From assembly GCA_052389755.1 (NCBI GenBank), contig JBQTHP010000094.1:1-18181 (forward strand): a stretch of 18,181 nt of DNA, in the 5' to 3' direction. This DNA comes from JBQTHP01 sp052389755 (GTDB taxonomy: Bacteria; Pseudomonadota; Gammaproteobacteria; Steroidobacterales; Steroidobacteraceae). The notes beneath the pieces were generated by a model. It had not been told where the DNA came from. It saw only the letters and a program-made list of their open reading frames with translations, and searched no databases. Shown piece after piece: positions 6,530 to 15,649 of this stretch (the first letter of the stretch is position 1; each line of letters opens with the position of its first letter). The position numbers and the translations under genes are program-made.

Positions 6530-6536
6530 TTGTATA

Positions 6537-7328
6537 TCACAGGTGTGCATCGAGTCCGTGCGCGCATCGATCGAGACGCTGCGCTCGCGTTCGCTCGAGC
6601 ACCGCGTCGTTCGCCTCGCGGCGCTCGCGAGAGGCGGGCGGATGATGCAGGTGCCAGGCGAGACCTCCGAACAGCAACGTCTGGCGGGCGATGCCGCGCC
6701 GCTCGAGGCGCACGCACAGTTCCTTGTCCTCGGGCCCCCATCCGACCATTTCCTCGTTGAAGCCGTTCACTGCGACGAGATCCTCGCGCCAGAAGCCCTG
6801 GTTGCAGCTCTTGATCGCGATCACCGCGTTCGCGGGCCGGCGCATCGCGCTGGCCAGGCGCGGGGCGCGCAACGCGTACAAACGCCGCACGCCGCCGAGC
6901 CCCGAGGATGCGAAGCCGGGCAGTGCGCCGGTGTTCGCGATCAGGCGGGCTGTGGCTCGTGCATCGAGATGCAGCCGCACGCCCTGCGTCCACGTGCCGT
7001 GGAGAGCATGGCGGCGATGATCGGCAATGAAGTCCGGGTGCAGCAGCATGTCCCCGTCGACGAACACGATGAACTCGCCGCGCGCGCGTGCGATCGCGAG
7101 GTTGCGCAGCCGGGTCACGCGAGCGCCGCGGTGTTCCTGGCGGACGTGACGCACTGGGAAGGCAGCTGCGGCCGAAAACGCCTCGATCACGCTGCGCGTC
7201 GGATCGGTCGAGCCATCGTCCGCGACGATGAGCTCCTCCGGTGCGTCGCGCTGCCGCCCGACGCACGCGAGAACGGCCGCGAGCGCATCGGGGCGTTCAA
7301 AGGTCGTGATCGCGAGAGTCAGGCGCAT
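6537..7328 (-). CDS. Family 2 glycosyltransferase
   Basis: This 263-residue GT-A fold protein presumably transfers a sugar from a nucleotide donor to a cell-surface or secondary glycan. The N-terminal domain has LAITTFERPDALAAVLACV, the nucleotide-binding VADDGSTD (Asp37-Asp38) and the metal-binding DGD at residues 91-93 (FIVFVDGDMLLHPDFI). A C-terminal galactosyltransferase-type motif, VGWGPEDKELCVRLERRG near residue 195, follows CNQGFWREDLVAVNGFNEEM. This is the arrangement of single-domain GT2 enzymes with a Glyco_transf_7C extension. No membrane segment is present. The start overlaps the end of the PotF-like gene by 32 nt, implying coupled translation. Donor and acceptor are not predictable, and no polysaccharide cluster is visible nearby. 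Confidence 0.88.
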   Translation of the reverse strand: MRLTLAITTFERPDALAAVLACVGRQRDAPEELIVADDGSTDPTRSVIEAFSAAAAFPVRHVRQEHRGARVTRLRNLAIARARGEFIVFVDGDMLLHPDFIADHRRHALHGTWTQGVRLHLDARATARLIANTGALPGFASSGLGGVRRLYALRAPRLASAMRRPANAVIAIKSCNQGFWREDLVAVNGFNEEMVGWGPEDKELCVRLERRGIARQTLLFGGLAWHLHHPPASRERREANDAVLERTRAQRLDRCAHGLDAHL

Positions 7329-8499
7329 GGGAAGTCTTCATCGTGCGCACGCGCGTCCACATGCGCGTTCGCTGCCGGGTGTACTCCGCGGATTCGGCCG
7401 GAACGAGATGCAGGCGCTTCATCGCTTCCGCGTCCGGATACACGTCAGGGTCGTTGCGCACCGCCGGATCGAGCAGCGCGTCCGCGTCGCGATTCGCGTT
7501 GGCGAATTTCGCCGTATTGCTCACGTCCGCGATGACGGCGGGGTCCATCAGGAAATCGATGAAGCGGTGAGCGGCATCGACGTGCGGAGCATGCGCAGGG
7601 ATGACGAGGAGGTCGATCCACAGCAACGCACCCTCACGCGGCAGCACGTATCGCACGTCCAGATCGCTTCCGGCCTGCACCGCAAGATCGCGCGCCTGGA
7701 TCAACTCCCCGCTGGCGCCGATCGCGACGCAGATCTCACCGCTCGCGAGATCGGAGCGGAATCTCGAGCTGCTGTCGATGTAGCGCACGTAGGGACGCAC
7801 GCGCATCAACGCCGCTTCCGCGGCGAGCAGATCCTCCTCGCTCTCCTCGCCAGGGTCGCGTCCGATGGCGAGCAGGGCGAGATCGGTCATGATCGAGCCG
7901 GCGCTGTCCTGCCAGGCGATACCGCACGAGGCGAGACGGCGCGCGCTCTCCGGATCGAACAGAAGTTGCCAACTCGGTTCAGGATCGCGGCCGAGGGCTT
8001 TGGTGACTGCGCGCCTCTCGTACGCGAACCCCTGAGTGCCCCAGACGTACGGGACGCCGTACTGATTGCCCGGATCGATGCGCTCGAGCGCCTTCAGGAT
8101 GAGCGGGTCGAGGTGACGCCAGTTGCGCAGCTTCGTCCTGTCGAGTTTCTGCAGCGCGCCGGCCGCCATGAGCGGCTGCAGAAAATTCGATCCGGGTACG
8201 ACGACATCGCTGCCGGAATGACCGGCAAGGAGTTTCGTCTGGAGCGAGACGTTATCGGCGATTTCCTCGACGACGACGCGGATGCCGGTTCGCCGGCGGA
8301 ACTCGGCCAGCGTGTTCCGCCCGATCTCGCCATCCCAGTTCGAGAAAAAAAGGAGCTCGCGCTCGGCTGCGGCCGCGCCCGAATCGGGACCGTTGTCGCA
8401 TGCGACGCTGAGGCAGAGCGCGGCCGCGCATGCGCTCGCGCGCGCGAGCCGGCTTCCGCCTTCCGCCCTCCGCCTTCCGGTCAAAGTTATCGCGAACAT
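7297..8499 (-). CDS. PotF/PotD-like periplasmic polyamine-type binding lipoprotein
   Basis: This 400-residue type II periplasmic binding protein resembles putrescine-binding PotF along its length: FRRRTGIRVVVEEIADN, then SDVVVPGSNFLQPLMAAG, then PYVWGTQGFAYERRAV, then LASGEICVAIGASGE, then FIDFLMDPAVIADVSN, ending with RTRMWTRVRT. The N terminus has a basic stretch and a hydrophobic segment ending LSVAC, a lipobox-like site with Cys34, so it is probably a lipoprotein. PotF ligand residues are poorly kept: NWSD reads NWDG, and the Trp and Asp in AIGWAGD read Ala and Glu (AIGASGE). The ligand may therefore not be putrescine. No ABC ATPase or permease genes adjoin it. The ATG at 8499 follows GGTGA, and the first 17 codons lie within repeat copy 2. 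Confidence 0.88.
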   Translation of the reverse strand: MFAITLTGRRRAEGGSRLARASACAAALCLSVACDNGPDSGAAAAERELLFFSNWDGEIGRNTLAEFRRRTGIRVVVEEIADNVSLQTKLLAGHSGSDVVVPGSNFLQPLMAAGALQKLDRTKLRNWRHLDPLILKALERIDPGNQYGVPYVWGTQGFAYERRAVTKALGRDPEPSWQLLFDPESARRLASCGIAWQDSAGSIMTDLALLAIGRDPGEESEEDLLAAEAALMRVRPYVRYIDSSSRFRSDLASGEICVAIGASGELIQARDLAVQAGSDLDVRYVLPREGALLWIDLLVIPAHAPHVDAAHRFIDFLMDPAVIADVSNTAKFANANRDADALLDPAVRNDPDVYPDAEAMKRLHLVPAESAEYTRQRTRMWTRVRTMKTSHAPDSRDHDL

Positions 8500-8551
8500 T
8501 CAGTTCACCGCTCTTCTCCGCCCGGAAGGCGGAAGCCGGACGCCGGTAGCC
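8451..8551 (-). repeat. Heptanucleotide-repeat inverted element, copy 2
   Basis: The left-arm units are TTCCGCC, TTCCGCC, CTCCGCC and TTCCGGT (8454-8481). The right-arm units are CCCGGAA, GGCGGAA, GCCGGAC and GCCGGTA (8521-8548). The 39-nt centre matches that of copy 1 in part. On the minus strand it begins at the gdh stop codon and runs through the ribosome-binding site, the start codon and the first 17 codons of the PotF-like gene, where it encodes the basic stretch TGRRRAEGGSRLA. Confidence 0.75.
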
Positions 8552-11500
8552 TAATCCGCCAGCTTCCGCACCGCCTCGACGCCCACCGAAAGCGTGGCGA
8601 AATCGCCGGCTCCAGCGGTGCGCATGTCGGAAATCGTGCGGTTCCAGTGCGCGAGTTGCTCACCCAGCGATTCGATCCAGGCGCGTACGCGCGCCTCCGC
8701 GGCTCCGCGCTCGCGCCGCGCGAGTACGCGCTCGGTGAGCCGGCGATGCACGCGGAGCGCGCTGTCGCGCAGCGTGGTGCGCGCGACCGCCTGCCATGGG
8801 CCATCGACCTGCAGTTTCTCGATCTGCTGGCGCAGCCAATCGAGCCCGATCTGCGCGCCGACCTCGAAGTACAGCCGCGCCGCGTCGACGACGGGCGCCC
8901 GATGCGCGGCGGCAAGCTCGACGAGATCGAACGCCGATTCGAGCGCATCGAGGCCGGCAACGCGCTCGGCGAGCGCCGCCGGCACACCCACCTTGAGATA
9001 TTCGGCGCGGGTCGCTTCGAAGCGCGCGCGATCCGCGCCGGCAACGATCTCGCCGGCCGCCGCATCGAGCGCCTGAACCCCACGACGGAACACGGCGACC
9101 GCCTTGTCGACGTTCAACTCGCGGCGGCGACGCGCGAGGAGCCAGTAGCTGGAGTGCCGCAGCAGACGACTCGTGCGGTACATCATGCCGTATTGAACCG
9201 CGGCGGGAATCCGCGTATCGAGCGATTCGATCCCGGCCCACAGTTGCCGCATGTCGAACGACTCGCGCGCGATCGTGTACGCGCGCGCGATCTGCGCCGG
9301 ATCGGCGCCGGTATCCTCCTGCGCGCGCAGCACGAACACCGGTCCCATGCGGTTCACGAGGCTGTTCGTGGTCGCCGTGACGATGATTTCGCGACGCAGG
9401 CGGTGCTGGCGGATCTCCCGCGGAAAGCGGCTGCGCACGGCGTCGGGGAAATAGCGCTGCAGCTCGGCCGAGAGATAGGGATCCTCCGGGACATCGGATT
9501 GAATCAGGTGCTTGCGCAGCCACATCTTGCTGTACGCGAGCACGATCGCGAGCTCCGGGCGCGTGAGTCCGGTGCCGGCCTTGCGGCGCTCGCCGATCTC
9601 ATCGTCGCTCGGCAGGAACTCGATGCCGCGATTCAGCTCACCGGTGCGCTCGAGCGAGCGGATGAGGTGCTGATACTCCGAAAGGCGCGCGCCGGATGTG
9701 AGCTCGAGCGTGCTGATCGCCTGGCTCTGCAGGTAGTTGTTGCGCAGCACGAGCGCCGCGACTTCGCGGGTCATGGAGCGCAGCAGTCGATTGCGTTCAC
9801 CTACCGCCATGCGCTTCGTGCGGACGAGCGCGCTGCACAGGATCTTGAGGTTGACTTCGACGTCCGAGGTGTTCACGCCCGCGGAGTTGTCGATGAAGTC
9901 GGTGTTGATGCGTCCGCCCGTCATCGCGTACTCGATCCTGCCGCGCTGCGTGAGCCCGAGATTGCCGCCTTCGCCGACGACCTTTGCCTTCAGCTCGTGG
10001 CCGTTGATGCGAAGCGCGTCGTTGGCGCGATCGCCCACCTCGCTGTGAGTCTCGGCGGACGCCTTCACATACGTGCCGATGCCGCCGTTCCAGAGGAGAT
10101 CCACCGGCATGGAAAGGATCGCGCGGACCACGTCGGTCGGGGTCGCGCTCGATGCGACGAGCCCGAGCACTTTCTGCACGTCGGACGACAGCGTGATCGA
10201 TTTCGCGCTGCGTGGAAAAACTCCGCCACCCTTCGAGATGAGCCTGCGGTCGTAGTCCTCCCACGTCGAGCGCGGCAGCGTGAACAGCCGCTGCCGTTCC
10301 CTGAAGCTGGCGGCGAGCCGCGGGTTCGGGTCGAGAAACACGTGCTGATGGTTGAACGCGGCGACCAGGCGGATGTGCTTCGAGAGCAGCATGCCGTTGC
10401 CGAAGACGTCTCCGGACATGTCGCCGATGCCGGCGACCGAGAAATCCTGCGACTGGATGTCCACCCCGATCTCGCGGAAGTGACGCTTCACGCACTCCCA
10501 CGCGCCGCGCGCCGTGATGGCCATCTTCTTGTGGTCGTAGCCTGCGGACCCGCCGGAGGCGAACGCATCGCCGAGCCAGAATCCGTATTCGGCCGAGATC
10601 GAGTTGGCGACATCGGAGAACGTCGCGGTGCCCTTGTCGGCGGCGACGACGAGATAGGCATCGTCCCCGTCGCGGCGCACGAGCTCGCGCGGCGGCACGA
10701 TGCGCGCGTTGCCGATGTTGTCCGTCACATCGAGAAGGCCGCGGATGAAGGTCTGGTAGCTCGCGACCACTTCGCGCTGCACGTCGTCGCGTGAGCCGCC
10801 CGCCGGCAGCCGCTTCGGGAAGAACCCTCCCTTCGCGCCCTCGGGCACGATGATCGTGTTCTTCACGTTCTGGGCCTTCATGAGGCCGAGGACTTCCGTG
10901 CGGAAGTCTTCGCGACGATCCGACCAGCGGATACCGCCGCGCGCGACGTAGCCCTTGCGCAGGTGCACGCCTTCGACGCGTGGGCTGTACACGAAGATCT
11001 CGAACTTCGGGCGAGGCAGCGGCAGGTCCGGGATGGCTTCCGGATCGAGCTTGAAGGATAGATACGGTTTCGTCCTGCCTTCGGCGTCGCGCTGGTAAAA
11101 GCTCGTGCGCAGCGTCGCGTGGATCACCGTGAGATACGCGCGCAGGATGCGATCCTCGTCGAGGCTCGTGACGGAGTTCAGGCCGCTCCTCACCGCGGCG
11201 ATGATCTTCCCGGCATCGGCAGCGCGCGCTTTCGCGCGCCGCGCGGGGTCGAACTGGGTTTCGAAGAGCTGCAGCAGCTGACGCGCGATCGGCGCGTGCT
11301 TCGACAGCGTGCGTTCCATGTATGCCTGACTGAACGGGATACCGGTCTGCTGCAGGTAACGACAGTAGGCGCGCAGCACCACGATCTGCCGCGCCGAGAG
11401 CCGTGCGCCGAGCACGAGGCGGTTGAAGCCGTCGTTCTCGACACTTCCGCGCCACGCGGCCGCGAAACCCTCCTTGAAAAGCGGCTCGATGCGCGGGATG

Positions 11501-13377
11501 TCGATGTGCATACCGTCGCGTGCCTCGAGCTCGAGGTCCTGAACCCACGCCGCGCCGCCCTCGGGCCAGACGATCTCGTACGGGCGCTCGGCGATCACGC
11601 GCAGGCCGAAGTTCTCGAGCATCGGCAGCACGTCGGAGATCGAGATCGGATCGCCGCGCTTCACGATCTTCAGGTGTGCGCGCCCCTCCGTCTGCCCGGA
11701 AGGACGATGCAGGTTCAGGCGCAGACCCTGTGCGTCGTCGCGCAGCGCCTCGAGGTCGGCGATATCCTCGAGTGCCGCCTCCGGCGCCACGTCTTCCTGG
11801 TAAGCGAGCGGGAACGATTCGCCGTACCGGGCCGTGAGCGTGAGCGCCGCCGCTTCGCCGCGTTGGAGGGCAAGCGCCGCGCCCAGCCGATCGAGCCAGC
11901 TGGTCGCGGCAAGCGCGATCGCGGCCTCGATCGCTTTCACGTCCACCTTCTGGCGCTCCGCCGGATCCGTGCGCACGACTACGTGCAGACGGGCGTGGCT
12001 CGACTCCGAGATCTGCACCTGCGTCTCGATGCTGCGGCCCTTGAAGGCGGTGCGGATGATGTGCTCGATGCGCTCGCGCACGTCGGTGCTGTAGCGATCC
12101 CGCGGCACGTAGATCAGGCAGGAATAGAAACGCTGATACGGGTCGCGGCGCAGCAGCAGCCGCACGGTGCGACGCTCGTAGAGATTGACGACGCCGCGGA
12201 CGATGTAGATGAGATCGTCGACGCTCGCCTGGAACAGCTCGTCCCGCGGGTGCGATTCGAGGACGCTGATGACCGCTTTCGCGTCATGGCTCTGCGGATC
12301 AAGGCCGAAGTGATCGACGACCCGGGCAACCTTCTCGCGCAGCACGGGAATGTCTCGCGGGCTGCGGTGGTAGGCCGTCGACGTCCAGAGGCCGATGAAG
12401 CGGTGCTCGCCGATGACCTGGCCGCGGGCGTCGAATTCCTTGACGCCGATGTAATCGAGGTAAGTCGCGCGGTGCACCGTTGCGATCGAGTTGGCCTTGG
12501 TGAGGATAAGGAGGTTCGGCTCGCGCGCCCGCTTGCGCAGCTCGCCGCGAAGCACCGTGGGCAGCGGCCGCGGCACCTTGCCGTGGCCGGCCCGCAGAAT
12601 GCCGAGGCCGGACCGCGCATCCGGGATCAGGCGGTCTTCGCTCCGTCCGCGTTCGAGCCGATAGTGGCGGTACCCGAGGAAGACGAAATGCCGCCCCTCC
12701 ATCCAGTCGAGGAGGGCGCGCGCCTCGTCGACCTCCGCCGCCCGCAACGGCGGCGGCTTGCTCGCGAGCTCGCTGACGAGCGCTCGACCGCGCTGCCGCA
12801 TCTGCGGAAAATCCGCGACCGCGGCTCGCACGTCGACGAGCGCCGATTGCAGGCGGCGTTCGAGCTCCGCAATACGATTGAAGTCGATCTGCCGGTCGAT
12901 CTCGTAGAGTTGCCAGGACTCCGGCTGCGTCGTCTCGTCGCCCTGCGTCTTCACGTCGACCATGCGGCCGCGCGCGTCGCGTTGCATTGCCAGCACGGGG
13001 TGCACGATGAGATGCACCGCGACGGCCATCTCGCCGAAAACGATGCCGAGCGAGTCGACCAGGAACGGCATGTCGTCCGTGATGAGCACGACGACGGTGT
13101 GCGGTGAGCGGAAACCATCGTCGCCCGCGTCGGGGTTGAAGACGCGGACCCGGGCGGAATTCGGCGGACGCTTCACGCCGAATTCGAGATGCGCGAGCGC
13201 AGCGGCAGCGAGATCGCCAGGTTCGCGCGCCGCGAGATCCTCGTCCGCGACGCCGCGGTAGTACGCGCGCACGAAGCGTGCGGCCCGTTCCGCATTGCGC
13301 GCGCCGGCGCGGCGTCTCGCGGCGCCCGCGATGCGCTCGATCAGCGCGAGACGGGTTTCGGGAACCTGGCCCAGCAT
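8551..13377 (-). CDS. gdhB: NAD-specific glutamate dehydrogenase, large (GDH-180) type
   Basis: This cytosolic enzyme oxidises L-glutamate to 2-oxoglutarate and ammonium with NAD, in the catabolic direction. At 1608 residues it has the length of the Pseudomonas/Streptomyces large GDH class. The first 700 residues or so are ACT-like regulatory modules (VVVLITDDMPFLVDSLGIVF; WMEGRHFVFLGYRHYRL). The catalytic domain holds GGIRWSDRREDFRTEVLGL near residue 811, the substrate lysine stretch TIIVPEGAKGGFFPKR near 845, the nucleotide-binding stretch VAGIGDMSGDVFGNGMLLS near 980, and VVGEGGNLGLTQRGRIEY with INTDFIDNSAGVNTSDVE at 1130-1175. It starts 7 nt after the E2 stop, with a weak ribosome-binding site, so it is probably the last gene of the 2-oxoacid dehydrogenase operon. 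No frameshift is seen. Confidence 0.96.
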   Translation of the reverse strand: MLGQVPETRLALIERIAGAARRRAGARNAERAARFVRAYYRGVADEDLAAREPGDLAAAALAHLEFGVKRPPNSARVRVFNPDAGDDGFRSPHTVVVLITDDMPFLVDSLGIVFGEMAVAVHLIVHPVLAMQRDARGRMVDVKTQGDETTQPESWQLYEIDRQIDFNRIAELERRLQSALVDVRAAVADFPQMRQRGRALVSELASKPPPLRAAEVDEARALLDWMEGRHFVFLGYRHYRLERGRSEDRLIPDARSGLGILRAGHGKVPRPLPTVLRGELRKRAREPNLLILTKANSIATVHRATYLDYIGVKEFDARGQVIGEHRFIGLWTSTAYHRSPRDIPVLREKVARVVDHFGLDPQSHDAKAVISVLESHPRDELFQASVDDLIYIVRGVVNLYERRTVRLLLRRDPYQRFYSCLIYVPRDRYSTDVRERIEHIIRTAFKGRSIETQVQISESSHARLHVVVRTDPAERQKVDVKAIEAAIALAATSWLDRLGAALALQRGEAAALTLTARYGESFPLAYQEDVAPEAALEDIADLEALRDDAQGLRLNLHRPSGQTEGRAHLKIVKRGDPISISDVLPMLENFGLRVIAERPYEIVWPEGGAAWVQDLELEARDGMHIDIPRIEPLFKEGFAAAWRGSVENDGFNRLVLGARLSARQIVVLRAYCRYLQQTGIPFSQAYMERTLSKHAPIARQLLQLFETQFDPARRAKARAADAGKIIAAVRSGLNSVTSLDEDRILRAYLTVIHATLRTSFYQRDAEGRTKPYLSFKLDPEAIPDLPLPRPKFEIFVYSPRVEGVHLRKGYVARGGIRWSDRREDFRTEVLGLMKAQNVKNTIIVPEGAKGGFFPKRLPAGGSRDDVQREVVASYQTFIRGLLDVTDNIGNARIVPPRELVRRDGDDAYLVVAADKGTATFSDVANSISAEYGFWLGDAFASGGSAGYDHKKMAITARGAWECVKRHFREIGVDIQSQDFSVAGIGDMSGDVFGNGMLLSKHIRLVAAFNHQHVFLDPNPRLAASFRERQRLFTLPRSTWEDYDRRLISKGGGVFPRSAKSITLSSDVQKVLGLVASSATPTDVVRAILSMPVDLLWNGGIGTYVKASAETHSEVGDRANDALRINGHELKAKVVGEGGNLGLTQRGRIEYAMTGGRINTDFIDNSAGVNTSDVEVNLKILCSALVRTKRMAVGERNRLLRSMTREVAALVLRNNYLQSQAISTLELTSGARLSEYQHLIRSLERTGELNRGIEFLPSDDEIGERRKAGTGLTRPELAIVLAYSKMWLRKHLIQSDVPEDPYLSAELQRYFPDAVRSRFPREIRQHRLRREIIVTATTNSLVNRMGPVFVLRAQEDTGADPAQIARAYTIARESFDMRQLWAGIESLDTRIPAAVQYGMMYRTSRLLRHSSYWLLARRRRELNVDKAVAVFRRGVQALDAAAGEIVAGADRARFEATRAEYLKVGVPAALAERVAGLDALESAFDLVELAAAHRAPVVDAARLYFEVGAQIGLDWLRQQIEKLQVDGPWQAVARTTLRDSALRVHRRLTERVLARRERGAAEARVRAWIESLGEQLAHWNRTISDMRTAGAGDFATLSVGVEAVRKLAD

Positions 13378-13384
13378 GCGTTCG

Positions 13385-14632
13385 TCAGCTCGAGCGCTCG
13401 AGATCGCGGATCACCGCCGCGAGGAACCGCGCGGCCTCGCCGCCCGTAACGCATCGATGGTCGAACGTGAGCGACAGCGGCATCCGAAGATGTGCCTCGA
13501 TCCCGCCCATCACCGCGACCACGTCGTGGCTCAGCTTGCCGGCGCCTAGGATTGCCACAGCGGGCGGCACCACGACCGGCGTCGCATAACGGCCGGCGAT
13601 CATGCCGAAGTTCGAAAGCATGAAGGTGAAGTCGCGCAGATCCTCGGGCGCGACCGTGCGATCGCGCGCGCCGCGCTTCAGCCGATCCACTTCGGTGCGC
13701 AGCTCAGCGCCGGAACGGCCGCCCACATCCCGCACGACCGGCACGATCAACCCGTCGGGCGTATCGACGGCCATCGCGATGTCGACGCGGGGCATGAGCC
13801 GTCGGCTCTGCGCTTCGCCGTCGTACCACGCGTTCAGCGCCGCTTCCGCGGCGCACCCGGCTGCAACCGCCCTCAGCAGGCGGATCGTGAAGTCATTGTC
13901 GTCGCTCCAGCGGTGAAGGTCTGCGTCGTCGAACAGCGTGCAGCCCATCACGTTGTCGCGGGCGGTGCTCATGCTCTGCGCCATGGCGCGCCGCAAGCCT
14001 CGCAGCTTCTCCGGCTCGCCGCTCGGCAGGGCAGCGGAGGGCGCGGTCGATCGAGGCGCAGATTTCGGAACGCTGCGCAGCGCCGTAACGGTGGCGGCGG
14101 CCTGCATGCCGGTCGGGCCGGATGCGGACATCACATCGTCTACGGTGATGAGCCCGCCACGGCCGGAGCCGCGCACGCCGGTGAGCTCGACACCGAGGCG
14201 CCTGGCTAACGCGCGCACGGCCGGTGCCGCCCGCACGCGATCACGTTGGCCGGCCGAGACATCGCTGCCCGCGACAGCGCTCTCTACGAGCTCCTCATCG
14301 CTGGTCGGCATGCTGCCGACGACCGTGCCCGAGTCGTCGGGCTTGCGCGGATCGGCGGCCGGCTTCGCGGCGGGCTGACGCACGGGCTCTCCCCGCGAAT
14401 CGAGCTGGAACTCGACGAGCGGTGCGCCCGTCGCGATCACATCGCCGGGCTTGCCGTGAAGCGTCTTCACGATTCCGGAGTGCGGCGAAGGCACCTCGAC
14501 GACCGCTTTCGCCGTCTCGACCGCGACCATCGGCTGATCCACCTTGACGCGATCACCGACGGCGACGTGCCAGCGCACGATCTCCGCCTCGGCGAGCCCT
14601 TCACCGAGATCCGGGAGGTTGAATGTGGTCAT
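13385..14632 (-). CDS. 2-oxoacid dehydrogenase E2, dihydrolipoyl acyltransferase
   Basis: E2 is the acyltransferase core of a pyruvate or branched-chain 2-oxoacid dehydrogenase complex, moving the acyl group from lipoyl-lysine to CoA. The 415 residues contain one lipoyl domain (1-78, lipoylated Lys42 in VETAKAVVEV), a linker, a peripheral-subunit-binding domain (about 134-166, AAPAVRALARRLGVEL...GSGRGG) and the CAT-fold catalytic domain. Catalytic His392 lies in FDHRCVTGGEAARF; the usual DHRxxDG aspartate is replaced by Gly. From memory, HRxVTGG-type sequences occur in a proteobacterial subgroup, so I do not treat it as a lesion. The start is supported by GGGAGAG 6-7 nt upstream, 15 nt after E1 beta. 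The substrate is unresolved between pyruvate and branched-chain oxoacids. Confidence 0.92.
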   Translation of the reverse strand: MTTFNLPDLGEGLAEAEIVRWHVAVGDRVKVDQPMVAVETAKAVVEVPSPHSGIVKTLHGKPGDVIATGAPLVEFQLDSRGEPVRQPAAKPAADPRKPDDSGTVVGSMPTSDEELVESAVAGSDVSAGQRDRVRAAPAVRALARRLGVELTGVRGSGRGGLITVDDVMSASGPTGMQAAATVTALRSVPKSAPRSTAPSAALPSGEPEKLRGLRRAMAQSMSTARDNVMGCTLFDDADLHRWSDDNDFTIRLLRAVAAGCAAEAALNAWYDGEAQSRRLMPRVDIAMAVDTPDGLIVPVVRDVGGRSGAELRTEVDRLKRGARDRTVAPEDLRDFTFMLSNFGMIAGRYATPVVVPPAVAILGAGKLSHDVVAVMGGIEAHLRMPLSLTFDHRCVTGGEAARFLAAVIRDLERSS

Positions 14633-14647
14633 GGACGCTCTCCCTGA

Positions 14648-15625
14648 CTATTCCGTCATTGTCTCGCGCACGGCATCGGTGATGCGCGCCACGCTCGGGA
14701 TGAAGTCGTATTCGAGCCGGAACAGCGGCATCACGGTGTCGTAGCCCGTCACGCGCTGGATCGGTGCCTGCAGGTCATAGAGCCCATGCTCGGCCACGTG
14801 CGCCGCGATCTCCGCGCCGACGCCGCAGTTGCGCGGCGCCTCGTGAACGATGACGAGGCGGCCCGTCTTCGCGACCGACTCGAGAATGGTGTCGTGATCG
14901 ATGGGCGAGATCGTCGCGAGGTCGATGACTTCGCAGCTCACGTTCTCCTTCTGAAGCTGCTCGGCGGTGCGCATCGTCTCGAAGGTCATCGCGCCCCACG
15001 TCACGATCGTCACGTCGGTGCCTTCGCGCAGCCGGTAACACACATCGAGCGGCAACGCCTGCCCGTCGTCTGCGACTTCCTGCTTCACGAGGCGGTAGAG
15101 CCGCACGGGCTCGAGGAACACGACGGGATCGGGATCCCGGATGGATGCGAGCAGCAGTCCGTAGGCGCGAGCGGGCGAGGACGGGCACACCACGCGCAGT
15201 CCTGCGTGATGCGCGAGCATCGCCTCGAGGCTCTCGCTGTGGTGTTCCGGCGCGTGAATGCCCCCGCCGTGCGGCATGCGCATCACCATCGGGCAGCTGA
15301 TGCGCCCGCGCGTGCGATTGCGCATGCGCGCCATGTGATTCGCGATCTGGTCCATCGCCGGATAGATGAACCCCATGAACTGGATCTCTGCGACGGGACG
15401 CAGGCCCTGCGTCGCCATGCCGATCGACATGCCGCCGATCATGCCTTCGGCGAGCGGGGTGTCCTGCACGCGATCGTTGCCGAATTTGGCCTGCAGTCCG
15501 GCCGTGGCGCGGAACACGCCGCCGTTCACACCCACGTCTTCGCCGAGCACCACGACCGTGGGGTCGTGCGCCATCTCCCACGCGTGCGCGAGATTGATGG
15601 CTTCGATCATCGTCACCTTCGCCAT
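14648..15625 (-). CDS. 2-oxoacid dehydrogenase E1 beta subunit
   Basis: This 325-residue transketolase-like beta chain of the alpha2beta2 E1 decarboxylase pairs with the E1 alpha encoded just upstream. Diagnostic stretches are VVLGEDVGVNGGVFRATAGL, then DTPLAEGMIGGMSIGMATQG, then AEIQFMGFIYPAMDQIANH, and later VTWGAMTFETMRTAEQL and IVHEAPRNCGVGAEIAAHV, where the His of VHEAP is a conserved active-site residue. The length is normal for PDH and BCKDH beta chains. It begins 24 nt after the E1 alpha stop and ends 15 nt before E2, consistent with one transcript. Sequence alone does not decide between pyruvate and branched-chain substrates. Confidence 0.94.
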   Translation of the reverse strand: MAKVTMIEAINLAHAWEMAHDPTVVVLGEDVGVNGGVFRATAGLQAKFGNDRVQDTPLAEGMIGGMSIGMATQGLRPVAEIQFMGFIYPAMDQIANHMARMRNRTRGRISCPMVMRMPHGGGIHAPEHHSESLEAMLAHHAGLRVVCPSSPARAYGLLLASIRDPDPVVFLEPVRLYRLVKQEVADDGQALPLDVCYRLREGTDVTIVTWGAMTFETMRTAEQLQKENVSCEVIDLATISPIDHDTILESVAKTGRLVIVHEAPRNCGVGAEIAAHVAEHGLYDLQAPIQRVTGYDTVMPLFRLEYDFIPSVARITDAVRETMTE

Positions 15626-15649
15626 GGAACGCGCCCGATCACTTTCCGC

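Noticed and set aside
6512..6535. Rho-independent terminator between the glycosyltransferase and gpmA
   Set aside because: The 4-bp stem with a 3-nt loop is weak, and its T-run is on the strand with no upstream gene; it is better explained as the repeat remnant.
5946..7535. 529-codon plus-strand frame across gpmA and the glycosyltransferase
   Set aside because: Antisense to three confident genes; shadow composition.
7228..10794. Very long plus-strand open frame (1188 codons) antisense to the PotF-like gene and gdh
   Set aside because: The minus-strand genes here have clear homology and coding codon use. The plus frame is His/Arg/Asp/Gly-rich, typical of the antisense shadow of GC-rich genes, and spans two unrelated genes.
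11119..13107. 662-codon plus-strand frame inside gdh
   Set aside because: Antisense shadow of the glutamate dehydrogenase; composition is Arg/Asp/Ala-biased with no domain recognised.
13385..13460. E2 inactivated because DHRxxDG reads DHRCVTGG
   Set aside because: The catalytic His is kept, and I recall similar TGG variants in related E2 proteins; the rest of the protein is intact.
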